From: Siphonodentalium dalli
Taxonomy: Eukaryota > Mollusca > Scaphopoda > Gadilida > Siphonodentaliidae
Length of the DNA: 64,000 bases
Direction of reading: 5' to 3'
Assembly: GCA_032622095.1 (NCBI GenBank)
Contig: CP136069.1
Location: forward strand, 32,152,194 to 32,216,193
Part shown: piece after piece, positions 47,804-58,237 of the stretch
Layout: the number at the start of each line of letters is the position of its first letter
How positions within the stretch are numbered: position 1 is the stretch's first letter
Position numbers and translations under genes: made by a program
The notes under the pieces: model-generated
What the model saw: only the letters and a program-made list of their open reading frames with translations
The model's database searches: none
What the model was told of the DNA's origin: nothing

Positions 47804-48529
47804 ATGGATATCCCGCCGCACGCCGCTGATTCGAGCGATAATAGTGTAAGCACGATACCAGAACTTTTAAACGTGTATGGTCTTACTGTGGCTTGGAAAC
47901 CGTCATACCCAGAGTATCGAAATTTTCACTCGAGATTAGCTTCTTTCGTAAACTGGACCTCGCCCGTGGAGGCTGCTAAAATAGCTGGAGCTGGTTTCTT
48001 TTTCACAAAGACCGCTGATAAAACCATATGTTATAGTTGCGGATGTAGGTTGTGGCAATGGGAAAAGAGAGATGATCCTCGAACTGAACATTACCGTTTC
48101 TTTCCAAATTGTAGCTATCTCAATTATTTGCAACGTTTCCTGCCTGAAGATAGGTATAAACAGTGGAACAGACCGAGATATTTAATGGAAATCCCCGATG
48201 TACCAGCAAATGTTTCATTGCAACGTCCCGTGGATAGTGCCTCTGTTCAAGACATGAATACATTTTCAGTAGATGACCTTACCGTTAATTTCGAAGAAAT
48301 GACTGAAATAAACGATGAGAGACTGTCTGGTTCCTATGAAGATGACTGGCCTGATACGGCAGTAGACGATTCTGAAGAATGCAAATGTATCATTTGTCTA
48401 GAGAAGAATAAAAACTGTGTGCTTTTACCATGTGGACACGTAGCAATGTGTGGCATGTGCGCGCTCGGTTCTGAGACTTGTCCCTTGTGCAGAAGCGTAG
48501 TGCGTGCCTATGCCAAAACTTTTGGTTAA
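47804..48529 (+). CDS. BIR-RING inhibitor-of-apoptosis protein, right copy
   Basis: A 241-residue intronless frame. BIR domain about residues 41-108, with zinc ligands C76, C79, H96, C103 in the canonical C-x2-C-x16-H-x6-C spacing and the conserved W and DDP. Acidic linker about 145-192. C-terminal C3HC4 RING, residues 195-229 (C195, C198, C210, H212, C216, C219, C226, C229). In known IAPs the BIR binds caspases or their regulators and the RING acts as a ubiquitin E3 ligase; such genes occur in animals and in several large DNA viruses, including molluscan herpesviruses. I take the ATG at 47804, with G at -3 and +4. One BIR plus RING is the short, virus-like layout. No clear AATAAA follows before the next gene, so read-through is possible. 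All key residues are intact. Confidence 0.88.
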   Translation: MDIPPHAADSSDNSVSTIPELLNVYGLTVAWKPSYPEYRNFHSRLASFVNWTSPVEAAKIAGAGFFFTKTADKTICYSCGCRLWQWEKRDDPRTEHYRFFPNCSYLNYLQRFLPEDRYKQWNRPRYLMEIPDVPANVSLQRPVDSASVQDMNTFSVDDLTVNFEEMTEINDERLSGSYEDDWPDTAVDDSEECKCIICLEKNKNCVLLPCGHVAMCGMCALGSETCPLCRSVVRAYAKTFG

Positions 48530-48773
48530 ATGATTCATACCTGCGTTATGAATACCCTGAATCACGGTTGCGTGTCATTTCCGGCCCTTTCCTATAGGCC
48601 GAGACAGTTTACCACGAAACCCCTTTATTCTGTATTTAGCTAATGTACTTCCGATCCACTGTCTGAGAGTTCCCTCTGATCGAAACATGATTGGCCCTTC
48701 CATATTTGACTAATACGATTCCGGGGGGCAATCTGATTGATTATATACTTTGAAACGGTTGTGATGGGACCGC

Positions 48774-48833
48774 CCAATGACGTCATATAGGGTATAAACG
48801 TAATACATCCACGCGCCTCCGACATTTTCAGTT
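48774..48833 (+). promoter_or_regulatory. Compact CCAAT-CRE-TATA promoter of the PC4-like gene
   Basis: CCAAT (48774-48778) overlaps a perfect CRE, TGACGTCA (48778-48785). TATAAA follows at 48793-48798, then an initiator-like TCAGTT at 48828-48833, 23 bp before the ATG. Order and spacing fit a focused polymerase II promoter with bZIP/CREB input. Mirrored on the left arm (CRE 40629-40636). Confidence 0.6.
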
Positions 48834-48855
48834 CAGCGTTCATCGAAACGACACC

Positions 48856-49377
48856 ATGAATTCTAAAATTTTCACAAAACACTTAGGACGGGATAGATAC
48901 CTTACCGTCGGTGAATATAAAAGCATCAAAAATATAGACATCAGAATATGGAACGATGGGAAGTTCCCTACTAAATTCGGCGCCTGCCTGCGATTACAAC
49001 AGTGGCTGGAATTAGCTGATAACGCACAGAAAGTGTATGAACATTTACAAAGCAGATCTTCTTTGGAAAGGATACATATCGGACATAATGAACACGTGAC
49101 TTATGATCATGAACACCGTGTTGTACATATCCGAAAATTCTTTTACCCGAAAGACAGTGAGAGACTTTGCCCTACGAAGACAGGTGTAACTCTCAACCAC
49201 TCAGAATTTGAACAGTTGATGTCCACCATTAATGACGTCACTGTGGCTGTACCGGAACTACAAACTTTAGTACCCTGCTACATGCAAGAGGATCATAAAA
49301 AAAATCAGCTTGGCTTTTTAATGTGTAGTTTCTGTTCACCGGAATTATGCAAAACATATACACCTGATTCGTTTTAA
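48856..49377 (+). CDS. Tandem PC4/Sub1-like protein, right copy
   Basis: 173 residues. Two modules resemble the PC4/Sub1 (p15) single-stranded-DNA-binding coactivator fold. Module 1, about residues 9-62: RYLTVGEY, then IDIRIW, FPTKFGACLRLQQW. Module 2, about 75-130: VVHIRKFFYP, then CPTKTGVTLNHSEFEQLMS, close to the family pattern (IR-x-[FY], K-x-G-[IV]-x-L, [EQ]-x-[FW]-x-x-L). A Cys-rich tail (C157, C160, C165) follows. Known PC4 proteins dimerise and bind ssDNA during transcription, replication or repair; two modules in one chain could act as a built-in dimer. Start supported by A at -3 and the TATA/Inr upstream. AATAAA at 49399-49404 and 49424-49429. Assignment is by motif reading; a structure or profile search is needed for certainty. 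Confidence 0.7.
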   Translation: MNSKIFTKHLGRDRYLTVGEYKSIKNIDIRIWNDGKFPTKFGACLRLQQWLELADNAQKVYEHLQSRSSLERIHIGHNEHVTYDHEHRVVHIRKFFYPKDSERLCPTKTGVTLNHSEFEQLMSTINDVTVAVPELQTLVPCYMQEDHKKNQLGFLMCSFCSPELCKTYTPDSF

Positions 49378-49404
49378 ACTGTAATTATTATGTAATGTAA
49401 TAAA

Positions 49405-50082
49405 TGGATTGTGTTTGATAAATAATAAAATGTGTAAATTATTAAAAGATGCGTTCAGTTTTACTGCTATGGAAAAGCCGACCCACGTGTAGAAAACCAT
49501 GTCGAAATTATTCTCTGGCATGACCTTCTTCGATTATCTTGTGATTTTTGTAATAACACTACAGAATGAGAATGACTTGAGAAATACCACGACACGACCA
49601 AACTCTGCACCTCGTTCTGTAGTTTTATCACTTAAAAACAAAATAGCGGCCATGTTTTTCGTATGATTCGAACTAAAATCTCGTGATAACATCTGAGTGA
49701 CGTCGGGCACGTACTCGCCAAATTGCATAATGATTGGTGGAAACATGAGCCCACTATGACACTTTAAAATTCGAAGTGCATTTATGACTTAAATAAAAGA
49801 TGACAACTGGAGGCCAAGTTTCTCAACCGAGAACCCGTGGTTCGGCGTGAATTAAGCCTGACATTTTATTTTAAATATCTAAAATTCGAAATAGTCTGGC
49901 AGCCATGTTATTGAAAAATATTCGAACCAAAATATGGTGCTGACCTCTAAGTGACGTCTGGCACGCACGTGACAAATTTCATAATGATAAGATAGAAAAT
50001 GAGAACATAATGGTACTTTTTTTTACTTGAAGGTAAGTGACCACTCTGTTATAATGCTACTGTCGTTTAACATAGATTTGCG
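49405..50082. repeat. Right-arm mirror of the 255-bp-spaced repeat interval
   Basis: Mirror of 39332-40009; repeat copies at about 49649-49744 and 49904-49999. No gene supported. Confidence 0.5.
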
Positions 50083-50820
50083 ACATCACTGCCAGCGGTG
50101 ATCTTGAATTTTACTATTTTATGGCTAAATCATTTGGTTGATCCTACAGACGACACCCCCTGTCCGATCGTCACCAGATTCCACAACGATCTTCTGGATA
50201 ACCAGGGTGAGAGTAATCTAATTTTCCCGAATTTCGTTAAAAAACATTACCACAGGCAGCAATTTGGTATCTTACTGTTTGATCCTCTTTTGCATGACTG
50301 AATTGTTTAGCAACTGTACAGACATATCCCTCATCTGATAGTCACCACACTTTATATTGATCTTCGGGCTGACAACTAGATGGGAGCTATCGAATGCTTT
50401 GAAATTTTTTGGAAAACATTGTCGCCAGCAGTCATCTTCTATTTTGGTTTTTATATACATGTATATCTCTTCATTCGGATAGCCAGTATTACGTAGGTAC
50501 TTCAACTTTCCGCATTCCTGTCATCATTTGAAATATAAAAATTTACCTGATACATGCACCCTTCAAAATTTGTTTCGTCATATCTATTTTAATGACCCGT
50601 ATGGTAATATTGATACAGATATATTTGTCAAACATTTCTTTGTACAATATACAGGTATTTAGTTTGTAACTAAATCTAGAAATATATAATAGTAGCTGGT
50701 GGACCCTACTTCGTCCGGGATGTTTCCCTCTGATTTTCGGAGAATTGCGCGATTTAACCTTGAATTTACCATTTTAAAGGTGAACGTCATGTCGGGTCAC
50801 GATTTGACCCGTCCAAAACA
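50083..50820 (-). repeat. Captured repeat segment in right arm
   Basis: Same orientation as 22290-23032 and nearly identical to it. Homology stops abruptly after CCCGTCCAAAACA, where the outside copy continues into Helitron interior and the arm continues into CATTTAATGTATGTGACC. Confidence 0.75.
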
Positions 50821-50843
50821 CATTTAATGTATGTGACCCTAAA

Positions 50844-51259
50844 TTCGTTCAGTTGTATGTTCAAATATCTATGGGTAAGGCGTTGATTGATTCCTGATAG
50901 TTCGATTATATACACCATATTGTAAAGTGGTAGTTAGAGAAAAAGTATAACGAATGTTAGAGATGATTTAATCAAGTTTGCCATTGAAATAACAGTGTAC
51001 CATTAGTCGGGATACATAGCTTAAAGGGACCACATACAGGTATTTTAAACGGACCATATACGATGCCATTATGAAATTATGAAGGAATTTTCAATACTAG
51101 TCAAATAGAATGTTGTGGAATTTCCACATGTAGAATGTTCCAGAAAAATTGCGTGGTTGAAGATTACATGTGTCCAATGAGCGGGGAGTGAGTCGTTAGG
51201 GTTCACACAAAGATTGCATTGAAATTCCAATGACTCAGGTTTTGCACCTGAAGTAAGTA
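50844..51259. promoter_or_regulatory. AP-1/CCAAT/HSE module 2, right arm
   Basis: Mirror of 38155-38570: HSE GAATGTTCCAGAA at 51133-51145 and TGACTCA at 51231-51237. Confidence 0.5.
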
Positions 51260-52274
51260 TTGGTTATTTACTAGCAGCACCAAACATCGATACGAACGTC
51301 TCCAAGGTTATGAAACACACATAACCCCGTGGGAGCTTTCCGATTAATGACAGCAAGCCATATTTCCGACTAAATCCTGAAAATACCAATAATTATGTTG
51401 TGGATAAGGGGTCGATTAATTAGGGCATTACTGTATGTGATCTATGTGCATGAAATATATAGCCATAAAACAACACACCTCTACGCCTGGCTCTCTCTCT
51501 CTCTGCCCCTCTCTCTTTCTTCCGCTACTCTTTTATGTTTGCTAGAGTATGAGAGGGGCCTCGTTTGGTTACATACGACCATGAAAGTAATATTACCTGT
51601 ATACAGATCATTTACTTTACTAAAGGGGAATATTCAAGAAGGTAGATAACTCGAGGGTTTAATATATTGCGAGAAAGACGAGACCTTAGCTTTGTTGCCT
51701 CTGTCAGCACACTTAATGACATGTGTTTGTGATGAAGGTTATAGCGCATCGGGCGAGAGATGTTAATCTTTTTAATAATGTGGATTCAAACAGCAGAGCA
51801 ATGGCTGGAGAATGTGAAGCTTCGAAAATTGCAGAATGATTCCATTAATCTATTCTGTGAATGATTGTGCAATACTTTACCATGAGATTAAACCAGACGC
51901 TCTTCAAATGTCTTCAAATGAGAACATGTTATGGGACCATGGACTTGAGCGATTCAAACTGAAGCTTATATGGCGAACATTCCAAATGCATTGGCAGAGC
52001 ATGTGATACAAGTGCTTTTGATAAATAGACAGTGCGTTGTCGATTCTAATGAGTTTACTGCCCAACTGTCAGGTCACGTGACGACTTTGAGAATATTATA
52101 TTATAGGAGATACCCTCTGTTATTGTTTTTTCACATTCTAGAAAATTCTTGTTTCCTAGAGGTAATCTGCATATGTATTATTAGATATTTTGAAATATAT
52201 ATATGGTCGATGCGCTAAATGATTTCTGAGAATTTGTTTACAGGGATACACCAGAGAGAGAGAGACATAGAGAT

Positions 52275-52309
<35 letters not shown>

Positions 52310-52813
52310 GAAGAGAGAGATAAAGGGGATGAGATGCTGGGAGAGGGGGTAGTTGTGAGAAGTATTCCATAATTGAGTTGAGTTGATACGTAATGATACG
52401 TAATATGTAAAGATTTGTAAGGCAGAACGATTAAAGAAAGCATATAGAGCACCAGAAGAGATATATTTTAATAAATATTATTAACAGATGTGGAATTCAA
52501 GAGAATAGTGTACCGCCAGTCTGAACCGATTAGTGTGTATCTGTTTGTGAAAATGTATAATGATCGGTGTCCCTACATACTTCATAAATGCTTTAAGTTG
52601 GATTGCCAGGAAAATCTATGAAGTGATGGTCTCATACACTCATCCCCCCCACTCTATTCACAAACCCCTTGCACAGAAGCCGTTAGGAACATGCATTTTT
52701 CAATAACAGACATGTTGATCTGTATCGTGGCAGTTAATGACTTAAACGTGTGTTTAATTACGAAGCTTCGAGAATCTGTCTGTCTGTTGTGTTGTGTACG
52801 GAAACATATCGCT
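51260..52813. other. Right-arm interval without a supported gene
   Basis: Mirror of 36601-38154; (GA)n tract at about 52254-52336. Open frames are low-complexity. Confidence 0.5.
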
Positions 52814-53149
52814 GTGATTTAATTTATTGGATATTGACATGTGTTTTACCCCTGGTATACAGTCTGATTTATTCCTGAGAATTCGATTACAGGTATCAAA
52901 TTAAAGGAACCACATACGACACAGGTATGAAACGTAAAGGGATCATGTACTATGCCTTTACAATTATGAAGGGATTTTTAATAGGGTCCAGAATATTGGA
53001 GATATCGGAGAAGGTTCCAGAACTGCGGGGCCAATGAGCGTGGTGTCAGCCGGTAGGGTTCATCCGGAAGTATTGCATCAGATTCCAATGACTCAGGCGT
53101 TGCGCCGGAAGTAAGGGATTGCGTTAGATTGTAATGACTCATTACACCA
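52814..53149. promoter_or_regulatory. AP-1/CCAAT/HSE module 1, right arm
   Basis: Mirror of 36265-36600: HSE at 53010-53022; AP-1-type sites at 53089-53095 and 53135-53141. Confidence 0.5.
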
Positions 53150-53363
53150 TCATTGTCAAATATACTTCGTACCTGACGAACAGTATACACGACGTACTTC
53201 GATGACGGAAGTATACGATTGCCCGTTGTACAGTTCTCAAGGGCCCGAAAGCGTATACGACCATTCTCAAATAGCCACACCCACGAAGTACACATCCATA
53301 TACTGAAGGACCCCCACAACCATGACGTATACAAATACACACACGCGTATACTCAAACACCCA

Positions 53364-53472
53364 CGCGTCGCTACGTCATACGGTGCGGGGGCGGTGGTAC
53401 CTTGATCTTCTTTGTTTACATACAACGTCGTTACGTCATACTGTGCGGGGGCGGGGTACTTTCCTTTGATCT
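53364..53472. repeat. Subterminal CRE-bearing repeats, right arm
   Basis: Mirror of 35942-36050, two units with TACGTCATAC and GTGCGGGGGC. Confidence 0.75.
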
Positions 53473-53573
53473 CCTTTGATGTCGGAAGACAATAGGACAG
53501 TAGAATATGTACCCATACTTCCAATGTACTTCTATAATGTACCTTTACCCCTACAAGAGGCGTCTATGCAGCA

Positions 53574-53579
53574 ACAGAC
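53574..53579. repeat. 6-bp target-site duplication, right
   Basis: ACAGAC, immediately after the last element base (...CTATGCAGCA). Same word as 35835-35840. Confidence 0.85.
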
Positions 53580-53987
53580 GTTCCAAATGGTGATGAATTA
53601 TAGTATTTTAGTCATATTATATGGCATAGATTGTTATTACAACCGTATATCAAGGCGCTATAAAAAAAAATCGGTGACTCGAACATTAAGTGTGCCTTCA
53701 ATAACTCAGTGTTATAGACTAGTACGAGAGCTAACCATAGAGTACTTATAAACTAGTACGAGAGCTAACCATAGCGTACTGGATACAATGTGTACTTCCT
53801 ATTGTCCGTATCAAAGTTGCCTCCGGTCAAGCAGTGAAACACGAATAGTTAAGATTGTATCACAAGAATGCATGGTGGTGTATACTATGAACGCATTTAT
53901 TAAAACACACTGTAGTACCACACATTATTTTCAATACATTCTAACCTTATCCAGAATTGCCTACAACATATGTGGCCGAAACTTTTT
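53580..53987. other. No gene seen
   Basis: ACTAGTACGAGAGCTAACCA occurs twice in tandem around 53717-53773. A frame running out of the palindrome edge is not supported. Confidence 0.4.
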
Positions 53988-54545
53988 ACCACTTTCATGA
54001 CGGGAGCTGCGCTGACGCAACATTAAAGACCCTGTGCCAATGCATTCTCGTATATATTCGAGTCGACCATAGGTCGCCTCGCATATATAAGAGAATGCAT
54101 TGGCCTAACAATTTGTTATATTTTGTTATCAATTTTTACATTCTTTAGCAATTTTTATCATTTTTTATCATACATTCTATAACAATTTTTATCATTTTTT
54201 TTCTTATATTCTTTAAAACAATTTTATCATTTTTTCTTACATTCTTTAACAATTGTATCATTTTGTATCATTTGGTCTTTAATTCTTTATCAATTTTTAT
54301 AATTTTTTGTTACATTCTTTAACAATTGTTCTCATTTTTTATCATTATTTCTTACATTCTTTAAATATATTTTTTATAATTTATTTCCATTTTTTAGCAA
54401 TTAAACAAACTAATATAAAATTTGTTGGGCCAATGCATTCTCTTATATATTCAAGGCGACCTATGGTCGACTCGCATATATAAGAGAATGCATTGGCACA
54501 GGGTTTTCGCAAAAATTCAGGCAGCTCCAGTCATGAAAGTGTTAT
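53988..54545. mobile_element. Hairpin-pair element family E, full copy
   Basis: Left end CTTTCATGACGGGAGCTGCG; right end CAGCTCCAGTCATGAAAG. Hairpins at about 54037-54107 and 54431-54497 use the same GCCAATGCATTCTCTTATAT arms as family E2 (one variant base), separated by a T-rich tract with repeated ACATTCTTTA. Shares the hairpin core but not the ends with 18478 and 59946. Confidence 0.75.
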
Positions 54546-54710
54546 ACTGGAAATTATACATGTATTTTGTTATATTCACGAAGACATACAGATACACGAC
54601 AGGTACTACGTTCTGCAACCGCATAAACTTATTTACCCGTATACCCTTTCTCTCTGATGTAACATAATTATATCTGCAGAACACACAATCATCAATCACA
54701 CCTACCATTC

Positions 54711-54800
54711 GCCTCTCTGGCTGACAAGGCCGCTCTCTGGCTGACAAGGCCGCTCTCTGGCTGACAAGGCCGCTCTCTGGCTGACAAGGCCGCTATCTGG
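54711..54800. repeat. 20-bp tandem repeat
   Basis: CTCTCTGGCTGACAAGGCCG repeated about four and a half times, nearly perfect. Confidence 0.92.
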
Positions 54801-55189
54801 CATACAATATTATGCCGCCACAGTTCTGATTAAAATCATACTCAAATATTCTTCATGTACTGAGTCTGACGAAATTCGCTATTTGTCTCACTACCGTCGC
54901 TATAAATAACTTCCACGTGCAACCCCCGCCGAATGACGTCATCGCCCACAATTTTCTTTAAAAATAGCTTTGGCTGACAAAATGTTTTCGTTTTCGCTGT
55001 TCGGTGTTAAATTGGTTGTCGTAAATTCTAAACGTGTGAACACTGTGTGAAATTAGCCTTTCGGCGGAAAAAGTTCTTACTCTATATTTAACTATTGGGT
55101 GGGGTTTACTGGAATCGCGCTGGCTGAAGGAATTCCCCTATTCTTTGAGATGGATCCCCTACCAAATTTCTTCAGACTCAGTACATGGA
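54801..55189. other. No gene seen
   Basis: Nothing recognised beyond a CCGAATGACGTCA word near 54930. Confidence 0.4.
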
Positions 55190-55505
55190 GCGGGCCGAAC
55201 AATCATGGTCGGCCCGGTGTGTCCTGGTATCTTGTCCGTAGCTGTGTGCATTTGTCTGGAATTAGACCACTAGTTGTTTTTTTTGGGGCAATTTTCAGGT
55301 TCTCATTCCGGCAATATTGAACCATGGCTTATGAATATATACGACATTAGGCGGCCTGAGCACTGAGGTGCAAGGGGGGGGGGTGCAAATGGAATTATGC
55401 AAAAACTTGTGTTGGTCTGATTCTGACTCAAGGGCGGGGGTGCAGTTGGAATTTTCCAAGGTGGACACCCCCCCCCCCCCAACGGAGACCCTCTAGTCAC
55501 GTCCC
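55190..55505 (+). repeat. Dispersed repeat family A, copy 2
   Basis: Same order of blocks as 6225-6550, with longer G and C runs (55373-55383, 55470-55480). Ends AACGGAGACCCTCTAGTCAC. Confidence 0.7.
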
Positions 55506-56262
55506 TGAAATTGTCGACGCCGCCTATCTGGCCAGTGTTGCCCTGGATTGCTATCTTTTGCTATCGCACTTGGGACATCGTATACTCATTTTGTAGCCAA
55601 TGTCCGTCGTGTTTCGATTAATTATCAATATACAGTCCGTATAATACGGATTGGTATGGCCAATTTTCGCGTCGTCAATCAAGAATGTTGAATACAAAAT
55701 AGCATCAGAAACGGTGGTATATACATGTTTAATTGTTCCACCATTTATTTATAAGTTAAATGGCCACTGCCGCCCACTGGATTGGCACATAACATGTACA
55801 TGTAGGTGATGCAGGCTATCAACTTGTCCGCTGTATTCGTTCCTATAACCAGACTATCATATTCCTTTTTTTCTGCCAGTTACCACTGTATAGTCTTACC
55901 GCATGATCAATACATGTAGTATAGTTCAGTATATGACATATATTCGTATTTAATTTAGTTTGAAAGTATCATACAAATTATCAACCATATATTATCTTGA
56001 TTAGCTTTCGAAGTCGTTGTTCCAGGAACATGAATTTGCAAGAAGCGTAGTGGTGGGTGTGAAATTTAAATTTGACAATCATGATAACTAACACAGTTGC
56101 CATTTAAATTATAAATACAAAGTGGAACACTTATACATGTACACCACCGTTTGTGATGCTATTGTTTTCAACACTCTATGTTGACGACGCGATAATATTA
56201 ATGCCAATCGGTATTCATATTTAATCGAAACATTTAATCGATATCCGGAGTACGAGATAGGC
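55506..56262. repeat. Left part of an inverted pair around TIR element F
   Basis: GTCGACGCCGCCTATCTGGC at 55516 and GCCCTGGATTGCTAT nearby face the complement at about 56932-56972 (ATAGCAATCCAGGGC, GAGGCGTCGAC). This suggests an older element of about 1.45 kb into which copy 2 of family F inserted. Confidence 0.55.
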
Positions 56263-56923
56263 TGCGGGCACATGTACCACAGTAGCGATGGAATAGTAGG
56301 TGTGACAATTTATTATGGTGGAGTTTGGTGACAATTGGTCCGTCATAATTCTGTGCCATAGCTATCCATGTCGCCCGCTGATTTTCCGCACAATGAGTCG
56401 ACTCGACCAATTAACCATTGCTTTTCACAAAGCTTGATCTCTACTCATTACGTTTTGCTACATTGTATTCACGACAATATATATAATTGCACTATAGATC
56501 GTCCAGAATTGTGTTTGACCGTGGCCTGGTGGTAATTCCTCATTGACTCACATATCATTATTGTGGTACGTTTGTTTTATATGATCTCAATGCATGCATG
56601 TTTATCTACTTATATTAATTTCATTAGTTAGAACAATCATGGCTGTTGAGATGGGTTATTCATTAAGTTATCAAGTGGACTTGTGTCTTAGCATGCAAAA
56701 TATAAACTGCGTGTTGAGTAAAGATCAACATCGACAAGGCATTCAGGTAGATACATCCTTGAGAGAACGACCGTCGCTGGTAGACTCATTGTGCGAATGT
56801 GCAGAGGGCGACATGGCTTGCTATGGCATATTAATTATGACAACAAATTGTCACCAAACTCCACCATAATAAATTGTCACACCTACTATGACATCGCTAC
56901 TGTGATACGTGTGTCCGCAGCCT
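56263..56923. mobile_element. Non-autonomous TIR transposon family F, copy 2
   Basis: GGCTGCGGGCACATGTACCA at the left and GTGATACGTGTGTCCGCAGCC at the right. Directly flanked by TA on both sides, consistent with a Tc1/mariner-type target duplication. Interior similar to 25796-26550. No transposase. Confidence 0.78.
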
Positions 56924-57317
56924 ATATAATATAGCAATCCAGGGCAAAAGTGGCAAGATAGAGGCGTCGACAAAGCCATATAGGCGGCCTTTTTGTAATT
57001 TTTTTTTGCACAGCATCGTCATGCTGAGATCGGTAATTTTCCATTGATTATAACGATTTTCATTGAAAAACAAGGGCGCGTGTTTAGGCCTTTATCTTCC
57101 GCTACGACTTGGAGTATGTCAGTGGAATACAATACATGTGGCATTCAAATGGGCAGGGGTGTGATCAAATCATATCAACTCGCTTTGAGAAGTCTATTTT
57201 TCATTTGTACGCTATTTCTGTTGTTAGCGAGAATTTGTACGGTCAGTCTATACATACCGGCTGACTTTGTTTTAATTTATCAAAACGCCCGCAGTCTCAC
57301 GAAAAAAACCCACCGTT
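56924..57317. other. No gene seen
   Basis: Includes the right member of the inverted pair (to about 56980). The 128-codon frame starting at 57044 runs into the duplicated block and has no recognised domain. Confidence 0.35.
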
Positions 57318-57609
57318 CTGGCCATAGAGCATGTCTTGTCTGCCAGAGAGCCGCCTGGTGTTTTGTGTGCACATACCAGCTTCCTATATGGGTTACTGTA
57401 TTTGTCCAAATGCATACGCATTGGGTATAGAAAGTAATACATTTTGGGTACAATTGTTTTTATCTGGCCATAGAGCATGTCTTGTCTGCCAGAGAGCCGC
57501 CTGGTGTTTTGTGTGCACATACCAGCTTCCTATATGGGTTACTGTATTTGTCCAAATGCATACGCATTGGGTATAGAAAGTAATACATTTTGGGTACAAT
57601 TGTTTTTAT
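57318..57609. repeat. Exact 146-bp tandem duplication
   Basis: 57318-57463 and 57464-57609 appear identical, each starting CTGGCCATAGAGCATGTCTT. Because 146 is not a multiple of three, frames through it change between copies, which argues against coding. Confidence 0.9.
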
Positions 57610-57852
57610 CATTTAACTGGTCGCCAAAGCAATTACATAGCATTGTGAGTTTGTCATCAAACATGTTGTCTGTTAGATTTCCAAGCAGAGTCTTGAATTC
57701 GAGTTGAGTAGCATTTGACTGTTGAGTTAGACTCTGTTCGGTTATCTCGCAGCAATTATCGGATCGCAATTGCCCCATCGTCCCTAGATATCAAACAGGA
57801 ATCCGACTGTTATGTGCTCAAGTATACAAATAGCGTGTTTGTCATTAATTTT

Positions 57853-57944
57853 GCAGAATGAGGTCCCAGAGGGTGAATTTAGTGACGCTATCGCGCATAG
57901 CGGGCTAGCATCACTAAATTCACCCTCTGGGGACCTCATTCTGC
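57853..57944. mobile_element. Double fold-back element copy 2, first hairpin
   Basis: GCAGAATGAGGTCCCAGAGG ... CCTCTGGGGACCTCATTCTGC; the same family as 2594-2789. Confidence 0.75.
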
Positions 57945-58145
57945 TTAGGCCTTATCTTCTGGGAGGTATCTATAGTATCAAATTAACATTGTTTTCAGTT
58001 ACATTTCCCTTCTATGACGTTTCTATATCCCCTAATTTGCAGAAGATAAAATTCATAATTGAGGTGCCCAATGGGTGAACATCACCGACTTCAACTGGGG
58101 AACTTCAATCTGATCTTATGTCTGCCATAGCAGTTGAGGGCCTTA

Positions 58146-58237
58146 GCAGAATGAGGTCCCCAGAGGATGAATTTAGTGATGCTAGCCCGCTATGCGGGAT
58201 AGCGTAACTAAATTCACCCTCTGGGGACCTCATTCTG
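58146..58237. mobile_element. Double fold-back element copy 2, second hairpin
   Basis: Same hairpin, followed by AAAATGACAGACACGATATT as at the 2.5-kb locus. Here about 200 bp separate the two hairpins instead of 10. Confidence 0.75.

Larger units (their letters stand above)
35841..53573. mobile_element. 17.7-kb palindromic element carrying IAP and PC4-like genes
   Basis: Two inverted arms of 8,368 bp (35841-44208; 45206-53573) flank a 997-bp loop. Base x in the left arm pairs with 89414 minus x in the right arm throughout; I found no indel or mismatch in the stretches compared. Identity breaks sharply at both outer ends and at the loop edges. The termini read TGCTGCATAG...CTATGCAGCA and are flanked by ACAGAC on both sides. 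TG...CA ends with a 6-bp duplication fit a DDE-type integrase product; Maverick/Polinton elements make 6-bp duplications, but their ends usually read AG...CT. No integrase, polymerase B or capsid gene is visible, so I consider it non-autonomous. Cargo: BIR-RING IAP and tandem PC4-like genes in each arm, and a diverged PC4-like pseudogene in the loop. Confidence 0.85.

Noticed and set aside
35841-53573. Palindrome as a sequencing or assembly fold-back artefact
   Set aside because: An artefact would not be expected to end at matching ACAGAC words on both sides, to contain a unique 997-bp loop, or to have flanks differing immediately outside. It still needs long-read confirmation.
35841-53573. 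Integrated herpesvirus genome segment
   Set aside because: IAP genes occur in molluscan herpesviruses, but no herpesvirus core gene is visible and precise short target duplications are not a herpesvirus feature.
53476-53751. 91-codon frame at the right tip
   Set aside because: It crosses the element/flank boundary, so it cannot be an old gene of either.
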